Below are positions 1 to 9,034 of a DNA stretch of 64,000 nt, one piece after another (the stretch's first letter is position 1; every line of letters begins with the position of its first letter). A model generated the notes under the pieces. That model saw only the letters and a program-made list of their open reading frames with translations. It ran no database searches and was not told the origin of the DNA. The stretch lies in NCBI GenBank assembly GCA_022484805.1, contig JAKVKP010000002.1, positions 1 to 64,000 of the forward strand. The letters are read 5' to 3'. The position numbers and the translations under genes were made by a program. The stretch is from Streptococcaceae bacterium (GTDB taxonomy: Bacteria > Bacillota > Bacilli > Lactobacillales > Streptococcaceae).

Positions 1-13
1 TTTTAAATCTTTT

Positions 14-22
14 TGTTATAAT
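14..22 (+). promoter_or_regulatory. extended -10 promoter of the first P-type ATPase gene
   Basis: TG-T-TATAAT, an extended -10 element, lies 28 bp before the ATPase start codon. The -35 region would fall outside the window. The same TGTTATAAT string occurs at 2997-3005. Confidence 0.6.
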
Positions 23-49
23 TAGCAATAGTTGAAAAAAGGAGAGATT

Positions 50-2470
50 ATGTTTAAGGAAAAGTCTAAACAAGCAGATGAAAAAGAAATAGTAGAAAAA
101 CAATACGAAAGGTTTTCACCAAACTATTCTCAAGGTCTTAATCAAAGTCAGATTAATGAACGAATTAAACAAAATTTGACTAATTTACCAATAGATAAAA
201 ATTTTAAATCTGTCAATCAAATTATTATGGAAAACACTTTTACTTATTTTAATTTAATTTTTATTATTTTTTCAATTTTATTAATTCTAGTTCAATCTTA
301 TAAAAATTTAACTTTTTTACCAGTAATTGTTGCGAATACTCTGATTGGAATTATTCAGGAAATTCGCTCAAAAAAAATATTGGACAACTTAAATGTTTTA
401 ACTACTAATGAGATTGATGTTATCAGAGAGGGACAAGAAATAAAAATACCAATTGATCAATTGGTACTGGATGATATCGTTCACTTTAAATCAGGAAATC
501 AAATTCCAGCTGATGCTAAGGTTATTTTTGGAGAAATTAAAGTTAATGAATCTTTACTCACAGGTGAGTCGGATGAAATTTCAAAAAAAATTGGCGCAAA
601 TTTGATGTCTGGAAGCTTCATTGTTTCTGGTGAATGTTATGGTCAAATAGAAAAGGTAGGGGCCGAATCTTATATTTCTAAGCTTACTAATGAAGCTAAA
701 AATATCAAAAAAACTGAACAATCTGAGATGATTACAGTACTAAACAAGTTGGTTAAGTGGGTAGGAATTATTATTATACCAATTGGTTTATTATTATTTT
801 ATCAAAGTTTCTTTCTCAATGGACATTCATTAAAAGAAAGTATTGTTTCGATGGAGGCAGCCTTAATCGGTATGATTCCAGAAGGTTTATATTTGCTAAC
901 AACTGTTGCATTAGCTTTAGGTGCGACCCGTTTAGCCAAAAAGAAGGTATTATTACATAATATGAAGAGTATAGAAACCTTAGCTCGAATTAACATCTTA
1001 TGTGTTGATAAAACTGGAACAATCACCGAAAATAAAATGTCTGTAGAACGCCTTGTCAAGTCCAGTGTGCATTCAGATGACGACAAATTTCCAGTAGCAC
1101 AACTTATTGGTGACTTCGCTAATAACATGCCTGCCGAGAATGCAACCATGGAAGCAATTAAGGCATACTTTGTAAAAAATTCAGGTAGAAGTGCAATTGC
1201 TTATACCACTTTTTCCTCCGTTGAAAAATTTAGTAGTGTAACTTTTGATGAAGGCACCTATATCATTGGTGCTCCTGAAATAGTTCTTCATAATCATTAT
1301 GATGACTACAAAGCTGAAATCACAGGCTTTACAAATAATGGCTTGCGAGTATTAGTTTTCGGAAAATATCCTGATGTATTGAATGAAGAAAAAATTGAAT
1401 ATCCAGTAACGCCTTTGGGCTACATTATTCTGTCAAATCCAATTCGAAGTAACGCAAAAGAAACTTTTGAATATTTTGAAAAGCAAGGCGTTGCTATTAA
1501 AGTCATTTCTGGAGATAATCCGTCAACAGTTAGCTATGTAGCTTCTAAAGCAGGGATTAAGGGGGCCGAAAAGTATATTGATGCTCGAACGTTAGTTACA
1601 CCAGAAGTACAGGCTCAAGCATTAAAAGAAAATACAGTATTTGGGCGTGTAACTCCTGAGCAAAAGAAATTATTTGTTGAAATTTTGAAAAATAATGGCA
1701 ACACAGTGGCAATGACTGGAGATGGTGTAAATGATATTCTTGCAATGAAAGAATCTGATTGTAGTGTCGCAATGGCTTCGGGTAATGATGCGACCGTTCA
1801 TGCTGCTCAAGTCGTTTTATTAGAATCTGAATTTTCAAGAATGCCTGAAATAGTTTCAGAAGGTCGTAGAGTAGTAAACAACATTGAACGTTCTTCTAGC
1901 TTATTTCTAGTTAAAAACATTTTTTCTCTTTTGATGTCTCTTTTTGCATTATTTTTTTCATTAATTTATCCATTACAACCATCACAGATTACTTTAATAA
2001 GCCTATTTACAATCGGATTACCTTCTTTTCTATTAGCCTTAGAGCCAAATAATCAGAGAATTAAAGGTAGTTTTATTTTAAATATTTTAAGAAAAGCGAT
2101 TCCTGGTGGTATCACAGATATGTTAATTGTCGGTTCTTTAGTAATTTGCGGTGCTGTTTTTAAATTCTCAAATGGCGATATTTCTACTACAGCCACTTTG
2201 TTATTAATCGTTGTCGGTTTTTTAGTTTTATATAAAATATGTTCTCCCATGAATAGTTTTAGAAGAAAAATTTTTATTTTTTGCCTTTCTGGAATGTTAG
2301 TTGCTAGTTTGTTCTTTAGTAGCTTATTTTCTTTGACAAAAATATCAGCAATTTCATTCTTACTATTGATTATTTTATTTTTTACTGCCGAATCCTTATT
2401 TAGAATTTTGACTAAAGTTTCTGAATTTATTGAATGTTACTTTAAAAATACAAGAGCTCAAAAAGATTAA
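50..2470 (+). CDS. cation-translocating P-type ATPase (CtpE/YoaB-like)
   Basis: Membrane pump that moves a cation using ATP through a phospho-aspartate intermediate. Visible motifs, numbered from the ATG at 50, are the actuator TGES near 171, a transmembrane IPEGL near 276, the phosphorylated DKTGT (Asp near 320), and the hinge TGDGVND followed by KESDCSVAMASG. About ten hydrophobic segments are present. The start at 50 is chosen over an in-frame TTG at 32 because AAAGGAG lies 5 nt before it. At about 806 residues it matches streptococcal/lactococcal P-type ATPases that handle calcium or manganese. The PEGL motif lacks the following proline of SERCA-type pumps and there is no CPx motif, so a soft divalent-metal pump is unlikely. 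The ion is inferred from family resemblance only. Confidence 0.85.
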   Translation: MFKEKSKQADEKEIVEKQYERFSPNYSQGLNQSQINERIKQNLTNLPIDKNFKSVNQIIMENTFTYFNLIFIIFSILLILVQSYKNLTFLPVIVANTLIGIIQEIRSKKILDNLNVLTTNEIDVIREGQEIKIPIDQLVLDDIVHFKSGNQIPADAKVIFGEIKVNESLLTGESDEISKKIGANLMSGSFIVSGECYGQIEKVGAESYISKLTNEAKNIKKTEQSEMITVLNKLVKWVGIIIIPIGLLLFYQSFFLNGHSLKESIVSMEAALIGMIPEGLYLLTTVALALGATRLAKKKVLLHNMKSIETLARINILCVDKTGTITENKMSVERLVKSSVHSDDDKFPVAQLIGDFANNMPAENATMEAIKAYFVKNSGRSAIAYTTFSSVEKFSSVTFDEGTYIIGAPEIVLHNHYDDYKAEITGFTNNGLRVLVFGKYPDVLNEEKIEYPVTPLGYIILSNPIRSNAKETFEYFEKQGVAIKVISGDNPSTVSYVASKAGIKGAEKYIDARTLVTPEVQAQALKENTVFGRVTPEQKKLFVEILKNNGNTVAMTGDGVNDILAMKESDCSVAMASGNDATVHAAQVVLLESEFSRMPEIVSEGRRVVNNIERSSSLFLVKNIFSLLMSLFALFFSLIYPLQPSQITLISLFTIGLPSFLLALEPNNQRIKGSFILNILRKAIPGGITDMLIVGSLVICGAVFKFSNGDISTTATLLLIVVGFLVLYKICSPMNSFRRKIFIFCLSGMLVASLFFSSLFSLTKISAISFLLLIILFFTAESLFRILTKVSEFIECYFKNTRAQKD

Positions 2471-2594
2471 AGATTTTAGTAATTTAATTTATTTTTCTTT
2501 TTTCAATTGCTTTATTATCAAGAAGAATTATCTAAATTATCGAATTGACAGACCAACCAATTCTAAGTATGTACAATAATAAACATTAGTTATT

Positions 2595-2858
2595 TTATAA
2601 GATATGAAAAATAAGTAATACTAATATAAATAATAATATGATTGATATTGGCGGTATATATTTTAGGAGAAAAGTAGAAAGTTGATTGCCTACTTCTCTC
2701 TCTTTTATAAATCTTGGATCCTTTAAATCTCGAAGATACGTCTGTGGTGAACGAGACCAAAATAAACCACCAGTCAGTCTTGTGATATATCCAATTCCAA
2801 TTAAAATTAAACTAAAGAAAAGTAAAATAGCTATCAATCCAATTATTAAATCGTCCAT
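2595..2858 (-). CDS. small two-helix membrane protein, unknown
   Basis: An 87-residue protein with an N-terminal hydrophobic helix (about residues 4-24), a basic and acidic loop containing SRSPQTYLRDLKDPRF, and a C-terminal hydrophobic helix (about 66-87). A strong ribosome binding site, AAAGGAGGTG, sits a good distance before the ATG, which supports a real gene despite the small size. It points toward the ATPase gene and has no operon partner. I do not recognise the family with confidence; small bacterial DUF membrane proteins of this topology are common. No function can be assigned. Confidence 0.7.
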   Translation of the reverse strand: MDDLIIGLIAILLFFSLILIGIGYITRLTGGLFWSRSPQTYLRDLKDPRFIKEREVGNQLSTFLLKYIPPISIILLFILVLLIFHIL

Positions 2859-2996
2859 AAATAAGCACCTCCTTTAACAAGATATTATAACTCATTTATG
2901 TTATTTAATCATTCTAGTTTAGTAATTTTACAGTTTCTTTTTACTGACTTACAGCGATATATGAAGCGATAAAAAAATATTTTAAGGATTTTTTTA

Positions 2997-3005
2997 TGTT
3001 ATAAT
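2997..3005 (+). promoter_or_regulatory. extended -10 promoter
   Basis: TG-T-TATAAT, 38 bp before the ATG at 3044. No convincing -35 is visible, as is usual for extended -10 promoters. Confidence 0.55.
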
Positions 3006-3043
3006 TGCCCTATAATATATTTAAGGAAGGTGTTTTTTTAAAT

Positions 3044-3292
3044 ATGAAGCATATTGAAAAAAAAGAGGTTTTAGGAACAATCGCCAGAACATTTTTAGCT
3101 ATTCCAGATGAAGCAATGGAAATTCGTAATTCAAAAACTGCTGAATTTAGTTACCTTATAGATGGTCACTACTATGTCTCCGAAAATAGTATTACCATTC
3201 CTATGAGATACAATATTGGTGATACATTAATAATAAAATACAACATTGAAAAACCAACAGAAATTTTTCCAAAGCACAAAATTGTAATTTAA
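3044..3292 (+). CDS. small DUF3592-like soluble protein
   Basis: Encodes 82 residues. The middle and C-terminal part (Y-x-IDGHYY, then NIGDTLIIKYNIEKPTEIFP) resembles the beta-rich core of DUF3592-type domains, where a Y-x-V-D/N-G-x-x-Y strand is followed by G-D/E-x-V-x-V-x-Y-d-p-x-x-P. There is no signal peptide or membrane segment. The ATG at 3044 is preferred over the longer in-frame TTG at 3005 because AAGGAAGGTG precedes it and the TTG overlaps the likely -10 element. Single-gene unit with its own promoter and downstream hairpin. Function unknown. Confidence 0.6.
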   Translation: MKHIEKKEVLGTIARTFLAIPDEAMEIRNSKTAEFSYLIDGHYYVSENSITIPMRYNIGDTLIIKYNIEKPTEIFPKHKIVI

Positions 3293-3308
3293 TTTATAAA
3301 AAATTAAA

Positions 3309-3348
3309 AATAGCTACAACTCATTATTTCTTATGAATTATAGCTATT
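3309..3348 (+). terminator. hairpin after the 82-residue gene
   Basis: AATAGCTA and TAGCTATT arms around an AT-rich loop, followed by a T-rich stretch, directly after the stop at 3292. Weak but well placed. Confidence 0.4.
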
Positions 3349-3461
3349 GTTAATTATATTTTCACCACGTATAAAGAACTAAGATTAATGTATCTAATAT
3401 TCATAATTAGCGAACTAAATTTAGATAATCGTCTTTCAATAGCCTAGTCATACTCGCTTCA

Positions 3462-3845
3462 TTAATCTGGATTTTTCAATTTACCTTCATAATTACGCAT
3501 ATGTGTATCATAGTTTTCTATTTTATCGTCTAGCGTATCATACATTTTTTGCATTTCAGCAAGATGAATCGCAATGATGTCCAGCTGTTCTTTTAGCAAA
3601 ACCTTTCTGGCAGGAATCGTTTGCTTCCCTTGTTTAAATAAATCAATATATTCAACAATTCTTTCAATCGAGACGCCAGCTTTTCTCATGCAATTTGTCC
3701 AGTGTATCCACTTTTCGTCTTCCTGATCAAAATCACGATAGCCAGAAGCATTTCTAGTCACATTTGGAATGGCACCAATTCTTTCCCAATAGCGTAAAGT
3801 ATCTGAGGAAATTTGATATTTCTCACTAATTTGCTTAATATTCAT
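3462..3845 (-). CDS. MerR family transcriptional regulator
   Basis: A 127-residue regulator with an N-terminal MerR winged helix (MNIKQISEKYQISSDTLRYWERIG, the typical second-helix signature) and a C-terminal coiled-coil dimerisation helix (about residues 80-115). There are no clustered cysteines in the effector region, so it belongs with AdhR/NmlR-like stress sensors rather than metal-thiol sensors, although one Cys lies near position 53. It is co-oriented with and downstream of the aldo/keto reductase operon. The palindromic promoter at 5576-5606 has exactly the geometry this family acts on, so that operon is its probable target. The inducing signal is not visible. Confidence 0.88.
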   Translation of the reverse strand: MNIKQISEKYQISSDTLRYWERIGAIPNVTRNASGYRDFDQEDEKWIHWTNCMRKAGVSIERIVEYIDLFKQGKQTIPARKVLLKEQLDIIAIHLAEMQKMYDTLDDKIENYDTHMRNYEGKLKNPD

Positions 3846-3901
3846 CGCTACACCTCCAATTATAATTTTAAAATCAATTAATAATTTTATTACAGTAATT
3901 A

Positions 3902-3946
3902 TAAGTATTAATCTTATTTAAAGTTTTCTAAGAAGACTAATACTTA
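3902..3946. terminator. hairpin between aldo/keto reductase and MerR genes
   Basis: Inverted repeat TAAGTATTA-x-TCTT / AAGA-x-TAATACTTA (13 pairs, one mismatch, 17-nt loop). It lies after the reductase stop and before the MerR start. There is no clean T-run on the minus strand, so it may be an attenuator or RNA processing hairpin rather than a full terminator. Confidence 0.4.
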
Positions 3947-3962
3947 AATTTATCAATTTAAT

Positions 3963-4820
3963 TTATTTTTGATAAACCGGAAAAATCTGATTATCATCTG
4001 AATATACTAGCTTATCAAGCTTTTTCAATAACAACATATCCTCATCGGTAATTACAAATTCAGTTTTCGCATTATCCTCCATGTGTTCAATACTCGAAGC
4101 CTTTGGTAATGGCAATAAATTTAATTGTAGTAAATAACGCACGGCAAGCTGCGCAATTGAAACCTGATACTTATCTGCTATCGCTTTGATTGCTTGATTC
4201 TGAAACATATCCCCATGGCCAAAAGGCGAGTATGCTTCAACCAGAATATGATTATCCTGTGCAAATTCAATTAATTCAAGTGGTGTATTACCAATATGAG
4301 ATAATATTTGGTCAACCATCGGTTTAATTTTGGCATGCTCTAAAAGATTTTGGAGATCTACTTGTTCAAAATTTGAAACACCAATTGCTTTTACTTTTCC
4401 TTCCTCATACGCCTTTTCCAGTGCACGCCATGCTTCTAAATTACCTTCAAAATAATGCTCGTCCTTCGTAAATTCTGCCCACGGTTTTGGTGAATGAATA
4501 ATCATTAAATCGATATAATCTAAATTTAATTTTTCAAGAGATTCATTAATAGCATTGACCGCTACATCGTATGTTTTAAATTCAGCACGAAGCTTGGTGG
4601 TGACAAAAATTTGTTGCCGATCAACACCTGATTGACGAATACCTTTCCCAACACCGACCTCGTTGCCATATGCTTCCGCAGTATCAATATGTCTATACCC
4701 AACCTGAATTGCCTGTTTAACTGCCTTGGTAGCCTCATCATTATTTTTTATTAACCATGTACCAAAGCCAATTTTTGGAATTTTAATACCATTGCTCAAT
4801 GTATAAGTTTCTTCTAACAT
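3963..4820 (-). CDS. aldo/keto reductase
   Basis: NAD(P)H-dependent oxidoreductase that reduces aldehydes or ketones, cytosolic. The (alpha/beta)8 fold is complete at 285 residues. The catalytic tetrad is visible: Asp46 and Tyr51 in DTAEAYGNE, Lys76 in TTKL, and His109 in IIHSP. The NADPH-binding end has PLPKASSIEHMEDN near residues 235-248. It is the last gene of a three-gene operon with a cupin and a CMD-family protein, with 12 nt to the upstream cupin gene. Under MerR control it probably belongs to a carbonyl or electrophile stress response. The exact substrate is not deducible. Confidence 0.9.
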   Translation of the reverse strand: MLEETYTLSNGIKIPKIGFGTWLIKNNDEATKAVKQAIQVGYRHIDTAEAYGNEVGVGKGIRQSGVDRQQIFVTTKLRAEFKTYDVAVNAINESLEKLNLDYIDLMIIHSPKPWAEFTKDEHYFEGNLEAWRALEKAYEEGKVKAIGVSNFEQVDLQNLLEHAKIKPMVDQILSHIGNTPLELIEFAQDNHILVEAYSPFGHGDMFQNQAIKAIADKYQVSIAQLAVRYLLQLNLLPLPKASSIEHMEDNAKTEFVITDEDMLLLKKLDKLVYSDDNQIFPVYQK

Positions 4821-4832
4821 TATTTTTACTCC

Positions 4833-5219
4833 TTATAGTTCATTATAAAACGCATCATTAACCGACTCAAGCCATGTTGTTGTCCCTCTGCCGATAGCGA
4901 CATGAGTGAACCAGGAATCCCTCGTCGCACCATGCCAATGCTTGACGCCAGAAGCAATACTAACAACAGCTCCTTTTTTCAATTCTTGTGGTGCTTTGCC
5001 AGCTTCTTGATACCAGCCCTCACCATCAGTCACCAATAAAATTTGGAAACCATCATTATGAACATGCCAATCATTCCGTGCACCAGGCTCAAAGGTCACA
5101 CTATTGACCGCTACATCTGCTTGACTAGTTAAAAATTTAAGATATGAATTTCCAATAAAATATTGTGCATAGTCAACATTTAAATTCCCTTTTCCAAACA
5201 ACGGTTTGTTTTCTATCAA
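4833..5219 (-). CDS. cupin domain protein
   Basis: Single-domain cupin of 128 residues. The metal-binding motif is seen as G(A)RNDWHVHNDGFQILLVTDGEGWYQEAG (two His) plus the second motif with the later His in GVKHWHGA. This layout matches small cupins that travel with carboxymuconolactone-decarboxylase-like proteins and aldo/keto reductases. The start codon overlaps the end of the upstream CMD gene by 4 nt, showing translational coupling. Its reaction is unknown. Confidence 0.85.
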   Translation of the reverse strand: MIENKPLFGKGNLNVDYAQYFIGNSYLKFLTSQADVAVNSVTFEPGARNDWHVHNDGFQILLVTDGEGWYQEAGKAPQELKKGAVVSIASGVKHWHGATRDSWFTHVAIGRGTTTWLESVNDAFYNEL

Positions 5220-5542
5220 TTTTCTACCTCCTCATAAATTTTCTGAGCAATGCTAAATGCTGACCAAGCGTTTGGCCAACCTACATAAAATGCTAGCTGT
5301 GTGATTAGTGCTGATATTTCAGTCTTTGTCACACCATTTTGCTTTGCTTTTTCAAGATGAAATGGTAGCTGCTCAGTCGCCCCTTTTGTGATTAGCGCAC
5401 TAACTGTAATGATAGATCTTATTTTTGCAGACAAAGTTTCGTCTGCCCAAACCTCACCAAATAAAATTTCATCATTGTATCTAGCAAAATCTGGTGCAAA
5501 TATACCTAATTGTTCTCTGCCAGCTGTTATTTTTTCATTCAT
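5216..5542 (-). CDS. carboxymuconolactone decarboxylase-like protein
   Basis: About 108 residues with the CMD/AhpD fold signature: SAKIRSIITVSALITKG, then PFHLEKAKQNGVTKTEISALITQLAFYVGWPNAWSAF. The CxxC pair of the peroxidase members (AhpD) is absent, so it is more like the decarboxylase-type branch, whose true role in Firmicutes is uncertain. First gene of the MerR-controlled operon. The start at 5542 has GAGG 6 nt upstream; an ATG two codons earlier (5548) and a GTG at 5554 are alternatives. Confidence 0.82.
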   Translation of the reverse strand: MNEKITAGREQLGIFAPDFARYNDEILFGEVWADETLSAKIRSIITVSALITKGATEQLPFHLEKAKQNGVTKTEISALITQLAFYVGWPNAWSAFSIAQKIYEEVEN

Positions 5543-5575
5543 AATCATCCTCACCTTCCTATTTGAGATACTCTA

Positions 5576-5606
5576 AGTGTAAACCTTAAAGTCCACTTTA
5601 AGGCAA
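5576..5606 (-). promoter_or_regulatory. MerR-type promoter with operator in a 19-bp spacer
   Basis: Read on the minus strand: -35 TTGCCT (5601-5606), a spacer of exactly 19 bp, and -10 TACACT (5576-5581). The spacer and -35 hold a perfect inverted repeat, CCTTAAAGT-CC-ACTTTAAGG at 5584-5603. The overlong spacer with a centred palindrome is the hallmark of promoters untwisted by MerR activators. It drives the gene starting at 5542. Confidence 0.85.
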
Positions 5607-5711
5607 GGAGAAAATATTTAAAATTGAAAAAAATATTATAATATCATAAATTGGATGATTCCCATTTTGATGAATCAAAAGGCATGTATAAAACTTATTT
5701 CAATAATAAAT

Positions 5712-5756
5712 AAGCCATATCTCTATCGTCATTGAATAACTTTAGAAATATAGCTT
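5712..5756 (-). terminator. imperfect hairpin after the phn operon
   Basis: Arms AAGC..ATAT..TCTA and TAGA..ATAT..GCTT pair with mismatches. On the minus strand the hairpin is followed by an ATTTATTATT stretch. It lies beyond the metallophosphoesterase stop. Confidence 0.4.
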
Positions 5757-5760
5757 TATT

Positions 5761-5784
5761 ATTATGATGATTAATCATGATAAT
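5761..5784. repeat. 24-bp inverted repeat containing ATGATTAATCAT
   Basis: Near-perfect dyad with one mismatched pair. The core 12-mer ATGATTAATCAT at 5767-5778 recurs at 33983-33994. Confidence 0.5.
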
Positions 5785-5815
5785 TCTTAAATTATCATTT
5801 ATTTTAACTCAATTA

Positions 5816-6616
5816 TTAAAAGGATGGCATGATTTTTAGTAACTTGCCATCTTGAAAATGAGCAATTTTTTGACTTTTTAGCCTACCGTCCTCTATTTGA
5901 TATAAATTATAGCCCCAGCATTCTTCAAAGCGGATTTGACCATCTTGTGTATCAATACCAATAAATGACATACTGGCTGCCGTATAACAAGGAATGGTAC
6001 CAATTGCACCGATAAATGGATGATGGGTGTGCCCATTAAAAACTGCAGTAACCGTTGAATGCTTAATAATTTTCATTAATTGGGCAGCCTGTGGTAAAGG
6101 CAAAGTTGTATTTTGATAATCAAATAAATGATGATGTGTCATTAAAAGAACCGGCTTATCATTTAATTTCATTAAAGTTTGCACCAGCCAATCAAGCTGA
6201 AACTTTGATAACCAGCCATCTGACTGACCATAAATAGCACTATCAAAAGAAACCAAGTAAAAATCTGAAAATGTGCTTACAAAATTATAGGGTTTTTCTG
6301 AAGGTACTTGCTCTAACCAACCCTGACGAAAATTTGATTTAATGTCATGATTACCTAATGTAACTAAAATTTCAACATTTTCCAATTGCTTTAATAAAAA
6401 TTGCTTTAGAAACATATAATCCTCAACTTCACCATCCTCCGTCAAATCACCACTAATTAATAATAAATCAATAGAGGTCTGTTTTTTTAACGACTGAATA
6501 CATGTTACAACTGATAATAAGGGATTTCTCATTTTCGTTAGCATAGCCTGATAATCATTCTCCGGCTTTTCATAATTCGTCCGAAAATGAATATCTGATA
6601 AATGCAATATATTCAT
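5816..6616 (-). CDS. metallophosphoesterase (CpdA/calcineurin-like)
   Basis: Cytosolic dinuclear metallophosphatase of 266 residues. All metal motifs are visible: DIHFR (D-x-H) near residue 8, SGDLTEDG (G-D), LGNHD (G-N-H-D), MTHHH and FNGHTHHP (G-H-x-H). It hydrolyses phosphomono- or diesters. It is the last gene of the phosphonate-type ABC importer operon, only 2 nt after the second permease gene, so it presumably acts on whatever the importer brings in, most simply an organophosphate ester. Resemblance to cyclic nucleotide phosphodiesterases is general and does not establish substrate. Confidence 0.88.
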   Translation of the reverse strand: MNILHLSDIHFRTNYEKPENDYQAMLTKMRNPLLSVVTCIQSLKKQTSIDLLLISGDLTEDGEVEDYMFLKQFLLKQLENVEILVTLGNHDIKSNFRQGWLEQVPSEKPYNFVSTFSDFYLVSFDSAIYGQSDGWLSKFQLDWLVQTLMKLNDKPVLLMTHHHLFDYQNTTLPLPQAAQLMKIIKHSTVTAVFNGHTHHPFIGAIGTIPCYTAASMSFIGIDTQDGQIRFEECWGYNLYQIEDGRLKSQKIAHFQDGKLLKIMPSF

Positions 6617-6618
6617 TA

Positions 6619-7401
6619 TTATCTCAATTTCTTTCTAATTATTCCTGTAATTTGATCTAAAATAAAGACTGTCAAAATTACGCCTAATAATATAATACTG
6701 ACTTTATCCCAGCTTCTAGTTTGAATTGCGAAAATTAAAGGTGCGCCAATACCGCCTGCGCCTACTAGACCAAGAGTTGCGGCACTCCTAACAGCAATTT
6801 CAAAATGATTTAGGGCAAGTGAGCTGTAAATTGGCATTAAATATGGGACACGAACATAAAATATCGTTTGCCACGTATTAGCACCGATTGCTTGTGTATC
6901 CTCAATTAATCTTTCATTCATCGCCTCAAGTTCTTCTGTAAATAATTTACCAAGCATTCCAATTTGATGAACACCGATTGCCAATACACCCGCAAAAGGT
7001 CCCGGACCAACTACTTTAACGAAAATAATTGCGAAAATCAATTCAGGAAATGCTCTTAGAACGTTAGAAACAATCTTAAAAAAACGAACAAGCCAGAGAT
7101 GTTTTTGCCAAAGATTTCTACTGCTAAGTAACGCTAAAGGAATTGCAAAAAATGTTGCAAGCATTGTACCTAGACAAGCAATGGCAATCGTTAAAATCAA
7201 TAAGCTTGCTAAATCTTCACCGCTTCCATCATAGATAAATGACCAGTCTGGATGACTTAAGCCTTTAAATACTTCGATTCCCATATCAAATGAAAAAGTA
7301 GCTAAACCAGAATAATCAATACCTAAAGCTGAAAAAACTATCAGTCCTATTAATAATAAGATGCCCAACCATGTTTGCTTATTCACCTGATGAATCATCA
7401 T
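6619..7401 (-). CDS. phnE: phosphonate-type ABC transporter permease (PhnE family)
   Basis: Inner membrane permease of 260 residues with about six hydrophobic segments and the ABC EAA-loop region (MNERLIEDTQAIGANTWQTIFYVRVPYLMP). Second of two tandem PhnE-type permeases; its ATG overlaps the stop of the first (ATGA, 7398-7401). The two presumably form a heterodimer with PhnC and PhnD. Confidence 0.88.
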   Translation of the reverse strand: MMIHQVNKQTWLGILLLIGLIVFSALGIDYSGLATFSFDMGIEVFKGLSHPDWSFIYDGSGEDLASLLILTIAIACLGTMLATFFAIPLALLSSRNLWQKHLWLVRFFKIVSNVLRAFPELIFAIIFVKVVGPGPFAGVLAIGVHQIGMLGKLFTEELEAMNERLIEDTQAIGANTWQTIFYVRVPYLMPIYSSLALNHFEIAVRSAATLGLVGAGGIGAPLIFAIQTRSWDKVSIILLGVILTVFILDQITGIIRKKLR

Positions 7402-8177
7402 TGGAATGACCGCCTCACTTTATAACTTAATTGATCTACAATAACCACTGTTAATAGAATCGTCAAAATAATGATAGAAACACGTTCATACTTCATAAGT
7501 GCCAAAGAAGAATTCAAGATTACACCAATTCCGCCAGCACCAACATAGCCGAGAATAGTCGAAGCACGGACATTGACTTCAAATGCGTAGAAAACATAAC
7601 CAATAAATTGACTTAGAACCTGTGGCAAAATACCCCAAAAGACCACTTGAATTTTATTCCCACCAACCGCTTCAATTGCCTCAAGTGGCGTAAAATCAAT
7701 TGTTTCAACTGCCTGAAACATTAACTGAGTTAACATGCCAAAGGTAAAAACAGCAATTGTTAAAACTCCGGTCGCTTCGCCTATTCCAAAAATAGCAACA
7801 AATAAGGCAGCTAATAGAAGATTAGGAATTGTCCGAATAATACCTAATAAAAATCGAAACACGATCGTTATAGCTAAATTATTGGTTACAACTGTGGTCG
7901 CTAGAAAATTAATTGGAAAAGCAAACAAAGCACCAATGACCGTCCCAAGTAGAGACATCTGTAAGGTTTTAAGTAAAGGACTGATTAATTTAGGTAAATA
8001 AGTCAAATCTGGATGAATAAAGCGAATTAAAAATGCTGATACTTGATTTGCATTACTTACCACCAAGCCTATACTGGCATTAGTCAATCTGCCACTTCCA
8101 ACAAAGCAAACTAGCAAAATTAATATCGTAAAAAGATGTCGGTACCATTGGAAATGAACAGTTTCTTTAATTTTCAC
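7398..8177 (-). CDS. phnE: phosphonate-type ABC transporter permease (PhnE family)
   Basis: 259-residue membrane permease. The EAA-like segment reads [27 protein letters not shown]. It starts with GTG, which overlaps the phnC stop codon (GTGA at 8174-8177), so translation is coupled. A conserved VGAGGIG motif near the C-terminal end occurs in both permeases of this operon. It partners with the adjacent PhnE paralogue. Confidence 0.88.
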   Translation of the reverse strand: MKIKETVHFQWYRHLFTILILLVCFVGSGRLTNASIGLVVSNANQVSAFLIRFIHPDLTYLPKLISPLLKTLQMSLLGTVIGALFAFPINFLATTVVTNNLAITIVFRFLLGIIRTIPNLLLAALFVAIFGIGEATGVLTIAVFTFGMLTQLMFQAVETIDFTPLEAIEAVGGNKIQVVFWGILPQVLSQFIGYVFYAFEVNVRASTILGYVGAGGIGVILNSSLALMKYERVSIIILTILLTVVIVDQLSYKVRRSFQ

Positions 8178-8941
8178 CCAAAAACGCCCGCCTTTTCTTC
8201 AAAAATACGCTTACCATATATTTCATTCAATCGAAGATCAGTCAATACCTCAGGTTGACCATCAAAAACTACCCTTCCACTTTTTAAAGCAATGATTCTA
8301 GTTGAATATTTTCTCGCCAATTCAACTGAATGGAGATTGACAATAATCGTCTTTTGCATTTCTTGATTCATTCTTTGTAAATCAGTCATTACCTTTTCAG
8401 TTGTAATTGGATCAAGAGATGCGACTGGTTCATCAGCTAAAATAATATTCGCTTGCTGTACCATTGCACGCGCAATAGAAACTCGTTGTTGTTGACCACC
8501 ACTTAATTCATCACAGCGTGTTTGTAATTTATCAGTTAAGCCAACACTTTCTAAAGCCTCGTTTGTTCGCTGATAATCAGCTTCAGTAAACAGTCCAAAT
8601 ATACTCCTTAGGGTAGAATAGTATCCCAATCTACCCGACAGAATATTTTTTTGAACCGTACTGCGTTTGACTAGGTTAAAGCTTTGAGAAATTAGCCCAA
8701 TATTTCTTCTAATCAGACGCAAGTCCTTTTTGCCTGCCTTAGTAACTGATTGTTGATTAATTATAATATCGCCTTCTGATATCGACACCAATCGATTAAT
8801 AGCTCTTAAAAAAGTACTTTTTCCTGCACCACTTAGACCAATAATTGAAACAAATTCGCCATCATCAATCGTTAAGTTAATCTTTTCTAGTCCAATTACA
8901 CCATTTGGATATAGCTTTGATACATTTTCGAAAACAATCAT
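8174..8941 (-). CDS. phnC: phosphonate-type ABC transporter ATPase
   Basis: ATP-binding subunit, 255 residues from the chosen ATG. Walker A is GLSGAGKST, the Q-loop is SQSF, the ABC signature is LSGGQQQR, Walker B is IILADEP and the H-loop is NLHS. The length and the segment around [15 protein letters not shown] are typical of PhnC. The ATG at 8941 is preferred over an upstream in-frame ATG at 8953 because GGAG lies 7 nt before it. It energises the two PhnE permeases. Confidence 0.92.
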   Translation of the reverse strand: MIVFENVSKLYPNGVIGLEKINLTIDDGEFVSIIGLSGAGKSTFLRAINRLVSISEGDIIINQQSVTKAGKKDLRLIRRNIGLISQSFNLVKRSTVQKNILSGRLGYYSTLRSIFGLFTEADYQRTNEALESVGLTDKLQTRCDELSGGQQQRVSIARAMVQQANIILADEPVASLDPITTEKVMTDLQRMNQEMQKTIIVNLHSVELARKYSTRIIALKSGRVVFDGQPEVLTDLRLNEIYGKRIFEEKAGVFG

Positions 8942-9034
8942 TAATAACTCCATTAATCTATTAATTCAACTGATAACAAATATTCAATCTAAAATGAATA
9001 GTGTTATTCAATGATAGAAATATTTATAGCATTT

